Positions 18,360-26,157 of a DNA stretch of 64,000 bases are shown here, in pieces; positions within the stretch are counted from its first letter, which is position 1, and each line of letters starts with the position of its first letter. Both the position numbers and the translations under genes were made by a program. Under the pieces are notes generated by a model, which was not told the origin of the DNA, did no database searches, and saw only the letters and a list, made by a program, of their open reading frames with translations. The DNA comes from Stappia sp. BW2. Lineage in GTDB: Bacteria; Pseudomonadota; Alphaproteobacteria; Rhizobiales; Stappiaceae. Where the stretch lies: positions 124,001 through 188,000 of the forward strand of contig NZ_VIRG01000066.1 of NCBI RefSeq assembly GCF_008107695.1, read 5' to 3'.

Positions 18360-19955
18360 TCAGGTCACGTTGGATTTCATCAGCGCGAATGTGATGGAGT
18401 CGACCAGGGCCTGGAACGAGGCGTCGACGATGTTGGAGGATACCCCGATCGTGAACCAGCGCCGGTGCGTGACGGTATCCTGACTTTCGATCAGAACGCG
18501 TGTAACCGCGCCCGTGCCACCATTGAGGATGCGCACCTTATAGTCAATCAGTTCCAGACCATCGATAGCCGACTGATATTTCCCCAGATCCTTTCGCAGC
18601 GCCATGTCGAGGGCGTTGACGGGGCCGTTGCCCTCGGAGACCGACATCCGGGTCTCGCCATCCACATCCACCTTGACCACGGCTTCTGAAACGGTGACCA
18701 GATCACCGATTGCATTGAACCGGCGCTCCACCATCACACGGAAGGATTCGACCACGAAGTAACGCGGCACCTCGCCCAGCTCCCGGCGGGCGAGCAGCTC
18801 AAAAGAGGCGTCGGCAGCTTCATAGGCATAGCCTTCGGCTTCGCGCTCCTTGACCTTTGCCAGCAGTAGGTCGAGACACGGGTCGGCCTTGTCGACGTCG
18901 ATGCCGACCCGGGCCAGTTCGCCCAGAAGATTGCTCTTGCCAGCCTGGTCCGACACCAGCACCCGGCGGTGGTTGCCAACGCTTTCCGGCGTGACATGTT
19001 CATAGGTCTGCGGATCTTTCAGGATCGCCGAGGCATGAATGCCCGCCTTTGTGGCAAAGGCGGTCTCGCCCACATAGGGCGCCTGCCGGTCCGGAGACCG
19101 GTTGAGGATTTCGTCGAACGCGTTGGAGATCGCAGTGATCTCCTTCAGCTGCTCATCGCTGACGCCGATCTCGAACCTGTCGGAAAATGCCGGTTTCAAT
19201 TTGAGCGTCGGAATCAGGGTAATCAGGTTGGCGTTGCCGCAGCGCTCACCAAGGCCATTCAAAGTCCCCTGGATCTGGCGCACGCCTGCGTCCACCGCTG
19301 CCAGCGAATTGGCGACAGCATGGCCGGTGTCGTCGTGGGTATGGATGCCAAGGTGCGTTCCGGGAACGACCTCCTGGACCTTGGTGACGATGTCGAAAAT
19401 CTCGTCGGGCAATGTGCCGCCGTTGGTGTCGCACAGAACCACCCAGCGGGCTCCGGCCTGGTAGGCGGTGCGGGCGCAGTCGAGCGCATAGTCCGGATTG
19501 GCCTTGAAACCATCGAAGAAGTGTTCGCAATCGATCATCGCTTCCTTGCCGGCAGCTACCGCCGCGGTGACGGTCTCATGGATCGAATCCAGATTTTCCT
19601 CGTTGCTGCAGCCAAGCGCGACCCGCACATGATAGTCCCACGCCTTGGCCACAAAGCAGCAGGCATCTGAACTGGCGGACAGTATTTCCTGAAGCCCCGG
19701 ATCATTGGCGGCCGACCGGCCAGCGCGTTTGGTCATGCCAAAGGCGGTGAAGGTGGCCCTGCGCGTTCTCTTTTCACTGAAGAACTCGCTATCGGTCGGG
19801 TTGGCGCCCGGATAGCCGCCTTCAACGTAGTCGACGCCAAGACGCTCCAGCAGTTCAGCGACAACAACCTTCTCGTTGACGGAGAAATCGACCCCGCTGG
19901 TCTGGGCACCGTCCCGCAGTGTCGTATCGAAAAGAAAAAGCCGTTCCTTGGTCAT
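18360..19955 (-). CDS. cimA: Citramalate synthase
   Basis: A 531-residue enzyme that condenses pyruvate with acetyl-CoA to citramalate, the threonine-independent route to 2-oxobutanoate and isoleucine. The N-terminal HMGL-like TIM barrel shows FDTTLRDGAQTSGV, the metal-binding HTHDDTGHAVAN and LNGLGERCGNAN. The C-terminal LeuA-type allosteric domain (about 400-531) would bind isoleucine. Length and motifs fit CimA and not 2-isopropylmalate synthase. AGGA precedes the start. Confidence 0.93.
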   Translation of the reverse strand: MTKERLFLFDTTLRDGAQTSGVDFSVNEKVVVAELLERLGVDYVEGGYPGANPTDSEFFSEKRTRRATFTAFGMTKRAGRSAANDPGLQEILSASSDACCFVAKAWDYHVRVALGCSNEENLDSIHETVTAAVAAGKEAMIDCEHFFDGFKANPDYALDCARTAYQAGARWVVLCDTNGGTLPDEIFDIVTKVQEVVPGTHLGIHTHDDTGHAVANSLAAVDAGVRQIQGTLNGLGERCGNANLITLIPTLKLKPAFSDRFEIGVSDEQLKEITAISNAFDEILNRSPDRQAPYVGETAFATKAGIHASAILKDPQTYEHVTPESVGNHRRVLVSDQAGKSNLLGELARVGIDVDKADPCLDLLLAKVKEREAEGYAYEAADASFELLARRELGEVPRYFVVESFRVMVERRFNAIGDLVTVSEAVVKVDVDGETRMSVSEGNGPVNALDMALRKDLGKYQSAIDGLELIDYKVRILNGGTGAVTRVLIESQDTVTHRRWFTIGVSSNIVDASFQALVDSITFALMKSNVT

Positions 19956-19986
19956 ATCCGTTTCCTGAGCAGCGTTGAGCTGTCTT

Positions 19987-20493
19987 TTATTCGTTGTCGT
20001 TAGCCCCGGTGCGAACCGGAGGCCAGGTGTCCGTATCGTGGTCGGGGTGCTGGAAAGAGACCAGCGACGCCAGAAAAGGTGCTGCCTCCAAATCGTCTTC
20101 CGTCACCCGTTCGGGAATTTGCCCCATGCGGTCGGTGTAAGGCAGCTTCGCTTCTACCCCGAACTGAATGGTCGGCGGGATCTGCGAGGGATCATCAAAA
20201 CTTCCGATAGCCAGTGCGATGCCGTCCGGCGCCTCGTAGGTCAGCGGAGTGCCACACTCGGCGCAAAAGCCCCGGTACGCGTGATTGGAGCTTTGGAAAT
20301 GCTTCAGTGACCCGCGTGTCCAAACAAACCTGGAGGTCTCCGGCACGCTGACCAGCGGCGCGTAAAAGCTGCCGAGGGCTTTCTGGCACATGCGGCAATG
20401 ACAAATGGAAGCCTCGCCCAGAGGCCCTTCGACCTTGAACCGCAGGGCCCCGCACTGACAGCCGCCGCTCAGTTTGTGAACACCACCAGCCAT
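19987..20493 (-). CDS. GFA family zinc protein
   Basis: A 168-residue GFA-fold protein (named for glutathione-dependent formaldehyde-activating enzyme). Zinc ligands are visible as GGCQCGALRF and ICHCRMCQK near the N-terminus and CAECGTPL near residue 80. Most members are not proven enzymes. Its ATG overlaps the stop of the upstream DUF559 gene (TGATG), so the two are translationally coupled. Confidence 0.88.
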   Translation of the reverse strand: MAGGVHKLSGGCQCGALRFKVEGPLGEASICHCRMCQKALGSFYAPLVSVPETSRFVWTRGSLKHFQSSNHAYRGFCAECGTPLTYEAPDGIALAIGSFDDPSQIPPTIQFGVEAKLPYTDRMGQIPERVTEDDLEAAPFLASLVSFQHPDHDTDTWPPVRTGANDNE

Positions 20494-20861
20494 CAGAGGT
20501 GCTCCTTGTCACAAGCGTTCAGGATCTTGCGGCAGACACTGTCAAGGTCCTGCATGACCTCCGCATTCCAGAAGCGCAGGGTCGTCCAGCCAAGAGCCTG
20601 AAGTTTGCGAACACGGGCGGCATCGCATGCCAGACCCCGCGTTTCCCCGTGCTGGGAACCATCGAGTTCAACGATCAATCGATTGGCAGGCGCCGCAAAG
20701 TCGACAATAACCCCTTCGATCGGCATCTGCCTGCGAAAGGAAATCCCCTCCAGCCGCTGCGCCCGGATCACCTGCCAGAGCCTCTTTTCGGCGTCCGTCA
20801 TTTGCGAGCGCAGGCGTTTGGCGTTTGATCCAAGTTGCTTGGAAGCAGACTGGTGCGGCAT
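20493..20861 (-). CDS. DUF559 endonuclease-fold protein
   Basis: A 122-residue protein of the DUF559 group, related to very-short-patch repair and restriction nuclease folds. Visible are RLRSQMTDAEKRLWQVIRAQ, GISFRRQMPIEGVIVDFA and the acidic core VELDGSQHG, with a WWxxLRFWN-like end (TTLRFWNAEV). The Asp and Glu in IVDF...VELDG are likely metal ligands. The frame stays open upstream to 21161, but that part translates two hairpin repeats and is not conserved-looking, so MPHQSAS at 20861 is the start chosen. Substrate and role are unknown; GFA follows by overlap. Confidence 0.85.
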   Translation of the reverse strand: MPHQSASKQLGSNAKRLRSQMTDAEKRLWQVIRAQRLEGISFRRQMPIEGVIVDFAAPANRLIVELDGSQHGETRGLACDAARVRKLQALGWTTLRFWNAEVMQDLDSVCRKILNACDKEHL

Positions 20862-20915
20862 GTAGCGCGCCCCTTGCCGAGATCGATACCCGGCATATGT
20901 CGCGAAGGTCACATC

Positions 20916-20965
20916 CCCCCCTCTGTCCCTTGCAGGGACATCTACCCCACAAGGGGGGAGACAGG
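20916..20965 (+). repeat. Double-hairpin intergenic repeat, copy A
   Basis: A 50-base element that folds into two adjacent hairpins: TGTCCC/GGGACA (20924-20929 and 20935-20940), then TCTaCCCC-ACAA-GGGG..AGA (20941-20961). An inverted copy lies at 21080-21130. The organisation recalls rhizobial intergenic mosaic and REP/BIME elements. Confidence 0.8.
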
Positions 20966-21079
20966 TATGTGAGGCACCTCGGAGCCAAACAGTGAGATCC
21001 TGACTCAGTCCGACTTTCAGAGATTTCCCCGTCTGCCCCTTGTAGCGTCGGGTGCCAGAGTGAAGCTGGGCGGCATACG

Positions 21080-21130
21080 CCCCTCTTCCCCCTTGCGGGG
21101 GAGATGTCCGCGCCAGCGGACAGAGGGGGG
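21080..21130 (-). repeat. Double-hairpin intergenic repeat, copy B (inverted)
   Basis: Read on the minus strand this matches copy A along its length. The hairpins are TGTCCGC/GCGGACA (21105-21111 and 21116-21122) and TCTTCCCCC-TTGC-GGGGGAGA (21084-21104). Differences between copies fall in pairs that keep the stems, so structure and not sequence is conserved. It starts 28 bases after the cysS stop. Confidence 0.8.
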
Positions 21131-21157
21131 TATCCCGTCTTTCCGCCCGGCACAATC

Positions 21158-22573
21158 TCACCGCTTTACCTCCCAGGTGGTCACGCGAGCACCGGTTTCT
21201 GAGTCTTTTGAATCCTTTAGAAGAATTCCCTGAGACGTCAGATCGTCCCGGATCGCATCGGCTTCCGCCCAGTTCTTGGCATTGAGGGCCTCCAGGCGTT
21301 TTTCGATAGCCGCCTGAATACCGGCTTCATCAACCCCCGAGAGATCCGCCTTGACCGGATGAACGCCGAGGAGCGCAGCGGATGCCGAGAAAACCTCCAG
21401 CTTGGCGGGATCCTTGGAAGCCTCGCCGGCGAGCGCGTGGAGTGCCTGGATCGCGCCTGCCGTGTTCAGGTCATCCAGAAGGGCGTCCAGCACTTCGGCG
21501 GCGGGAGCTGCGTCCGTTTCGACCGGATCGGGCCAGCGCGCCAGCAGATTTTCCGCTTCTTCCAGCTTGCGCTTGGAGAAGTCGATCGGCTCACGGTAGT
21601 TGGTCATCAGCATGGCAAGGCGCAGCACTTCGCCCGGCCACTTGCGACCGCCGAAGCTGTCTGTCTCCAGAAGCTCCTGAATGGTGAAGAAGTTGCCCTC
21701 GGACTTGGACATCTTCCGGCCTTCCACCTGCAGGAAGCCGTTGTGCATCCAGTAGTTGGCCATCACCTTGGTGCCATGCGCGCAGCGGGACTGGGCGATT
21801 TCGTTTTCGTGATGCGGGAAGATCAGATCGAGCCCGCCACCGTGGATATCGAAAACTTCACCCAGATGGTGCGCACTCATGACCGAGCACTCGATGTGCC
21901 AGCCAGGACGGCCCCTGCCCCACGGACTGTCCCAGCCGGGCTCTTCTTCGGAAGAAAGTTTCCAGAGTACGAAGTCGCCAGGGTTCTTCTTGTGCGCTTC
22001 CACCGCGATGCGGGCGCCGGCAAGCTGCTCGTCCAGTTTGCGCTTTGACAGGCCGCCGTAGTCGGGCATGGACTGGGTGTCGAACAGCACCTCACCGCCT
22101 GCCCGATAGGCGTGGCCTTTCTCGATCAGTGCCTCGATCATCTCAACCATGCCGCCAATATGCTGGGTCGCGCGCGGTTCGATGCTCGGCTCCAGTACGC
22201 CAAGAGACTTGATGTCCTTGTGGAACTGGTCGGCCGTCGTTTGCGTCACCCGGGCAATGGCTTCGTTGAGCGGCAAATCGGGAAAATCGCGCAGGGCCCG
22301 TGCGTTGATCTTGTCATCAACGTCGGTGATGTTGCGCACGTAGGTAACGTGCTCCGCACCATAAAGATGGCGTAGAAGCCGGAAGAGCACGTCGAAGACA
22401 ATGACCGGTCGCGCGTTGCCGATATGTGCAAAGTCATAGACGGTCGGTCCGCAGACATAGAGACGCACATTCCCGTCATCGATCGCCCGGAAGTCTTCCT
22501 TCTGGCGCGTCAATGTGTTGGTGAGCTTCAAGCCCTTGAAAGTGCCGGATATCTCTGTCTCAGCGGCGCTCAT
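21158..22573 (-). CDS. cysS: Cysteine--tRNA ligase
   Basis: A 471-residue class I synthetase that charges tRNA-Cys. It has the HIGH-type motif AHIGNARP in [18 protein letters not shown], zinc-site Cys and His residues ([16 protein letters not shown]), and KMSKSEGN. The C-terminal helical domain holds the usual [12 protein letters not shown] region. Length is normal. GGAG lies ten bases before the ATG. Downstream on the same strand come the DUF559 and GFA genes after the repeat pair. Confidence 0.96.
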   Translation of the reverse strand: MSAAETEISGTFKGLKLTNTLTRQKEDFRAIDDGNVRLYVCGPTVYDFAHIGNARPVIVFDVLFRLLRHLYGAEHVTYVRNITDVDDKINARALRDFPDLPLNEAIARVTQTTADQFHKDIKSLGVLEPSIEPRATQHIGGMVEMIEALIEKGHAYRAGGEVLFDTQSMPDYGGLSKRKLDEQLAGARIAVEAHKKNPGDFVLWKLSSEEEPGWDSPWGRGRPGWHIECSVMSAHHLGEVFDIHGGGLDLIFPHHENEIAQSRCAHGTKVMANYWMHNGFLQVEGRKMSKSEGNFFTIQELLETDSFGGRKWPGEVLRLAMLMTNYREPIDFSKRKLEEAENLLARWPDPVETDAAPAAEVLDALLDDLNTAGAIQALHALAGEASKDPAKLEVFSASAALLGVHPVKADLSGVDEAGIQAAIEKRLEALNAKNWAEADAIRDDLTSQGILLKDSKDSETGARVTTWEVKR

Positions 22574-22953
22574 GTCAAACGGTCTCCTGGCCGGCTGGCC
22601 GGGCGGTCCGTCTCAAAGGAAATTTTGCCAAGAGGGAACGGCCACAGCCAGCGGTGTCGCTAGCTGCAAATAATGGTGATCGAAATGATGTTCCGTGTGG
22701 CCGTCATCATGGTGCGCTTTATGGACCGGAAAACAGAACCCGGTCAAGGCTGCTGTTGCCGCCAGAACACCAATTTCCCTGTGTTGTGGCGCAGGTACGT
22801 CACCGCGGCAGACAATTTTCGAAACCGGCACACCATCTCCTGCAACGGAAACAATTGTGAACCGTTATAGAAGGACAAAGTAGCTGAACTGAGTTCAATT
22901 GCTCGCAAGATGCACTAGACTTTGCCGGCTGGGAATCAAAGGGGGCATTTCCG
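22574..22953. other. Intergenic region between divergent cysS and L,D-transpeptidase genes
   Basis: About 380 bases with no supported gene. Short His-rich and other frames in it lack ribosome sites and coding character. It must carry the promoters of both divergent genes, but no hexamer pair was convincing. Confidence 0.45.
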
Positions 22954-24630
22954 ATGGGAATGATTTACACGTGCCGTAACAGATATGTCGGTCTTCTTTT
23001 CACACTGACAGCGTTTTTGTCAGGACCACTTTCGGCATCCGCCGCCGAGGCCCCAGCCCAGACCAAGGCTCCTGTGGCGAGCGAGACTCAAGTCGTCCCG
23101 TCCCCTGCTGTCAACGAGCCGCAAACCCCGATTGCCAAGGCAATTCAGGCGCAGATGTCGCCGGACGTGCCCGAGGGCCTGGCGCTTTACTATGGCGAAC
23201 GCGCATTTGCCCCCATCTGGTTCACTGAAAACGGCTTGACGGAGGATGCTCACCTGGCGATCGCCGCAATGGCAGCGGCGAACGACCACGCACTCAACCC
23301 CAACAATTACGATCCCCTCGGCTTTATCAAGCGCTCGGAAACCTCTCAAAGTGAGGAAGAATGGGCCCAGTTCGATCTGGACCTGTCCGTTCAGTTCCTC
23401 CGCTATGCGACCCATCTTTCCTCAGGCCGCGTCCAGCCCAACAAGGTCAACAAGGCCCTGAACCTGTTTCCCGACCGACCAGATCCCAAAGTCCTGTTTG
23501 AAAATGCAGAACAGGCCGTGGATTTCGGAGCGTTTCTGGAGAGCCTTGCCCCACAGACCGACAATTACGCCCGCCTGAAGCGGCGGCTTGCGCAATACCG
23601 GGAAAAGGCGGCAGCCGGCGGCTTTACGTCGGTGCCTGATGGTGAAGTTCTGAAACCTGGCATGAGCGATCCGCGCCTTGCCGTTCTGCGAACCCGGCTG
23701 ATGGAAGAGGACATTCCAGGCGCAGCCGACCATACCGGCGACATCTACGATGGTGCGCTGGTGGAAGCCGTGAAGCTGTTTCAGGAATATCACGGCCTTG
23801 CGACCGACGGCGTCATCGGCAAGGACACGATTGCCCAGCTCAACATCCCCATTCAGGACAGGCTCATCCAGATGGAACTCAACATGGAGCGGCGGCGCTG
23901 GATGCCGGACGATCCAGGGGAGTTCTATGTCTTCGTCAATCTGGCAGACCAGAACCTGAAAGTGGTACGCGACGGCAAGACCATTCACACAGCGCGGGTC
24001 GTCGTGGGCAAGCCCTACCATGCGACGCCGGTGTTCTCCGATCGGCTGGAATATGTGGAGATCAACCCTTACTGGAATGTGCCCTACTCCATTGCCACCA
24101 AGGAATACCTTCCGAAACTGAAACAGAACCCGACAGCGCTTAACAGCAAGAGTATTCGGATCTTTCAGGAAGGCAATGAAATCGCGCCGACACAGGTTGC
24201 CTGGAACAGCTATTCCGGTGGCAACTTTCCGTTCCGCCTGCGCCAGGATCCGGGGGCGGACAATGCGCTCGGCCGCGTCAAGTTCATGTTCCCGAACCGG
24301 TTCAACATCTACATTCACGACACCCCTTCCAAATCCCTGTTCTCCAGGGCCGAGCGCGCCTTCAGCCACGGCTGCATTCGCGTCTCGGATCCTTTTGCCC
24401 TGGCGGATATTCTCCTGGTCGATTCAGATGCAAAACCCGGGCACTGGGAAGCCATCCGCGACAGCGGAGAGCGCACAGTCGTCAAGCCGAAGGTCGAGAT
24501 AGACATTCATCTGACCTATCTGACCGCATGGATGAACAAGGACGGATCGACCCATTTCAGAAAAGACATCTACAACCGCGACAAAGTGCTTCTAAAGGCA
24601 CTGCGTGAAGCGATGACACAGAACCTCTGA
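22954..24630 (+). CDS. L,D-transpeptidase (YcbB-like) with peptidoglycan-binding domain
   Basis: A 558-residue periplasmic enzyme that makes 3-3 crosslinks in peptidoglycan or a related transpeptidation. A signal peptide (1-31, ending ASAAEA) is followed by a scaffold domain, a PG-binding domain at about 235-295 (LVEAVKLFQEYHGLATDGVIG) and a YkuD catalytic domain at 310-500. The catalytic Cys lies in SHGCIRVSDP, with an upstream His in IYIHDTPSK. The YcbB-type arrangement and size fit. GGGGG precedes the ATG. Confidence 0.93.
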   Translation: MGMIYTCRNRYVGLLFTLTAFLSGPLSASAAEAPAQTKAPVASETQVVPSPAVNEPQTPIAKAIQAQMSPDVPEGLALYYGERAFAPIWFTENGLTEDAHLAIAAMAAANDHALNPNNYDPLGFIKRSETSQSEEEWAQFDLDLSVQFLRYATHLSSGRVQPNKVNKALNLFPDRPDPKVLFENAEQAVDFGAFLESLAPQTDNYARLKRRLAQYREKAAAGGFTSVPDGEVLKPGMSDPRLAVLRTRLMEEDIPGAADHTGDIYDGALVEAVKLFQEYHGLATDGVIGKDTIAQLNIPIQDRLIQMELNMERRRWMPDDPGEFYVFVNLADQNLKVVRDGKTIHTARVVVGKPYHATPVFSDRLEYVEINPYWNVPYSIATKEYLPKLKQNPTALNSKSIRIFQEGNEIAPTQVAWNSYSGGNFPFRLRQDPGADNALGRVKFMFPNRFNIYIHDTPSKSLFSRAERAFSHGCIRVSDPFALADILLVDSDAKPGHWEAIRDSGERTVVKPKVEIDIHLTYLTAWMNKDGSTHFRKDIYNRDKVLLKALREAMTQNL

Positions 24631-24642
24631 CAGGACAAACCC

Positions 24643-24656
24643 TTGTTATATAACAA
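24643..24656. promoter_or_regulatory. Perfect 14-bp palindrome downstream of the L,D-transpeptidase gene
   Basis: TTGTTATATAACAA is fully self-complementary and is followed by TTTTAT. It lies 13 bases past the transpeptidase stop and 115 bases before the small peptide gene. It may be a regulator site for the downstream gene or a weak AT-rich terminator; sequence alone does not decide. Confidence 0.4.
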
Positions 24657-24730
24657 TTTTATCCCTGTTTACGTATCTGAACGTTAGCTGAATACGACAC
24701 TCAGCATGGGTTCAAGGCGGCCCCACTAAT

Positions 24731-24763
24731 CTCCAGTCAATCGATACGGATTGCCATCTGGAG
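24731..24763 (+). promoter_or_regulatory. 5' leader hairpin that buries the ribosome-binding site
   Basis: CTCCAG (24731-24736) pairs with CTGGAG (24758-24763), and inside it CAATC (24738-24742) pairs with GATTG (24749-24753). The GGAG at 24760-24763, seven bases before the ATG at 24771, is the Shine-Dalgarno and is fully paired. Such leaders lower translation until opened, by heat, a protein or another RNA; which one is not known here. Confidence 0.55.
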
Positions 24764-24770
24764 TTACCCC

Positions 24771-24959
24771 ATGCTGAACCGCCTTTTCGTCCTCATGTTC
24801 CTCGCCATCATCCTGGGCGGCCCGTTTGCGGCCATCATCGCGATCACCGACGGCACCAAGGCGTTTGGCCAGGAAGCTCAGCAGAAAGGCATGTGCCTGA
24901 CCACCGGCACCGGCTGCGGCAACGGAAATATTATTGTCACAGTGGCCGGTCGGATATAA
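24771..24959 (+). CDS. Small exported peptide, uncharacterised
   Basis: A 62-residue ORF. Residues 1-34 form a signal peptide or membrane anchor (MLNRLFVLMFLAIILGG...), leaving a short tail of about 28 residues with two cysteines in MCLTTGTGCGNGN, which could form a disulfide loop, and a hydrophobic end IIVTVAG. GGAG lies seven bases upstream. No family is recognised. The controlled-looking leader and good start support a real gene; the short length keeps confidence moderate. Confidence 0.6.
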   Translation: MLNRLFVLMFLAIILGGPFAAIIAITDGTKAFGQEAQQKGMCLTTGTGCGNGNIIVTVAGRI

Positions 24960-25130
24960 AAGCACGTTCGCGAGCGTTGATGAGACCGGTACAAGTTGCC
25001 CTGGCAAAGGGTGTATCTTTAAAGTTGAGACACCTTGAAATCAGTGGGAATCTTACTCGCAACCAATCACGCAGAGGAAGTTCCAGCCTCTTTGCTTGCA
25101 GTTTACTCCGATGTTTGGCAAGGTCTTCCC

Positions 25131-25472
25131 ATGGACTACAAAGCACTAGAAGATAAAGCACAAGCTGCAGCTGATTTCTTAAAGATGATGGCATCCGCGC
25201 CGAGATTGCTGTTGATGTGTCTTGTCCTCGACAACGAACGTAGTGTTGGCGAACTGGCGGAAAAAACCGGCATGCGCATGCCAACCGTTTCGCAACAGCT
25301 TGCGCTTCTCAGGGCGCAGGGCCTCGTCACCACCCGCCGCGAAGGCACAACTATTTATTACCAGCTCGCCAGCGAACCGGTTCGGGACATCATGTCCGTG
25401 CTTTACAAGAATTTTTGCGCGGATACAGAACTGCCCGGCCCCCAGCAAATGGAAACGCTGGACGCGGATTGA
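25131..25472 (+). CDS. ArsR-type regulator resembling BigR/SqrR sulfide sensors
   Basis: A 113-residue winged-helix repressor. The recognition region is TGMRMPTVSQQLALLRAQGL, with a wing TRREGTTIYYQL. Cys30 (LLLMCLVLD) and Cys96 (LYKNFCADTE) are 66 residues apart, the same spacing as the redox pair Cys42/Cys108 of BigR and Cys41/Cys107 of SqrR, which form a tetrasulfide link when persulfides are present. AAGG lies about eight bases before this ATG; an upstream in-frame ATG (25035) lacks one. No sulfur gene is adjacent, so its target is probably elsewhere. Confidence 0.82.
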   Translation: MDYKALEDKAQAAADFLKMMASAPRLLLMCLVLDNERSVGELAEKTGMRMPTVSQQLALLRAQGLVTTRREGTTIYYQLASEPVRDIMSVLYKNFCADTELPGPQQMETLDAD

Positions 25473-25504
25473 TCCGCGCCCCTCAGAGACATCAGTCTTC
25501 AGCC

Positions 25505-26020
25505 TCAGTCCTTCAAAAAGTCACCGCATTTGGGCGGTGGCTGATCGCCCCAGGGCATCAACGGAACGGTCGAAGTCGAGTTCTTCGGGCTACCCTCGAT
25601 CAGCTTGTCGGAATAGACCAGATAGACAAGAACGTTCCGCTTGGCGTCGCAGCCACGCACGATGCGCATTTTCTTGAAGATGAACGAACGGCGCTGGCGG
25701 AACATTTCCTCGCCCTGTTCGAAGTTCTCCTTGATCGTGATCGGACCCACCTGACGGCAGGCCAGAGACACGTCTGAAACTTCTTCCGCGACACCCAGCC
25801 AACCGGAAACGCCCCCCTTCTCCGGAACGGTGAAGTGGCAGGCGACACCGTCAACGATAGGGTCGTCTATCGCGTAGGTCGCCAGCTTGTGGTCGGGCGT
25901 GAGAAACTTCCAAACGGTCGACTTCTTGAAGATCAGGTCAGGCTCGTCCGCCGCAAGGGCAGCGCCCATGCCTTGCAGCAGCAAAGAGGCGCCAAGGGCG
26001 GCAGCAACCAGAAAACGCAT
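25505..26020 (-). CDS. creA: CreA family periplasmic protein
   Basis: A 171-residue CreA homologue of unknown function. It has a signal peptide (MRFLVAAALGASLLLQ..., cleaved after ALAADE) and the family core: GVACHFTVPEKGG, SLACRQVGPI, RSFIFKKMRIVR and VYLVYSDKLIEGSPKN. GGAGGA precedes the ATG at six bases, fixing the start at 26020. It lies after the terminator of the metallo-hydrolase gene, so it has its own transcription. Confidence 0.9.
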   Translation of the reverse strand: MRFLVAAALGASLLLQGMGAALAADEPDLIFKKSTVWKFLTPDHKLATYAIDDPIVDGVACHFTVPEKGGVSGWLGVAEEVSDVSLACRQVGPITIKENFEQGEEMFRQRRSFIFKKMRIVRGCDAKRNVLVYLVYSDKLIEGSPKNSTSTVPLMPWGDQPPPKCGDFLKD

Positions 26021-26090
26021 TAGAAATCCTCCAGATTTTCGACCGCCAGAACATGTGGGGTTCACGAACGCGCGATCAAGCGTTGAGCAC

Positions 26091-26121
26091 AAAACAAAAC
26101 GCGCGCCCAGATGGCGCGCGT
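26091..26121 (-). terminator. Rho-independent terminator of the metallo-hydrolase gene
   Basis: ACGCGCGCC (26099-26107) and GGCGCGCGT (26113-26121) form a perfect 9-bp stem with a five-base loop. On the minus strand it is followed by TTTTGTTTTG. It lies 37 bases after the stop at 26158. Confidence 0.85.
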
Positions 26122-26157
26122 CTTACGAGTTGTCTTTACCGGATTTTCAAAGCGCTG

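Noticed and set aside
20862..21161. N-terminal extension of the DUF559 protein
   Set aside because: The added residues are just a translation of two inverted hairpin repeats; the conserved domain starts soon after the ATG at 20861.
22613..22831. Minus-strand His-rich 72-codon frame in the cysS upstream gap
   Set aside because: No ribosome site, and the composition looks like a shadow of GC-rich non-coding sequence.
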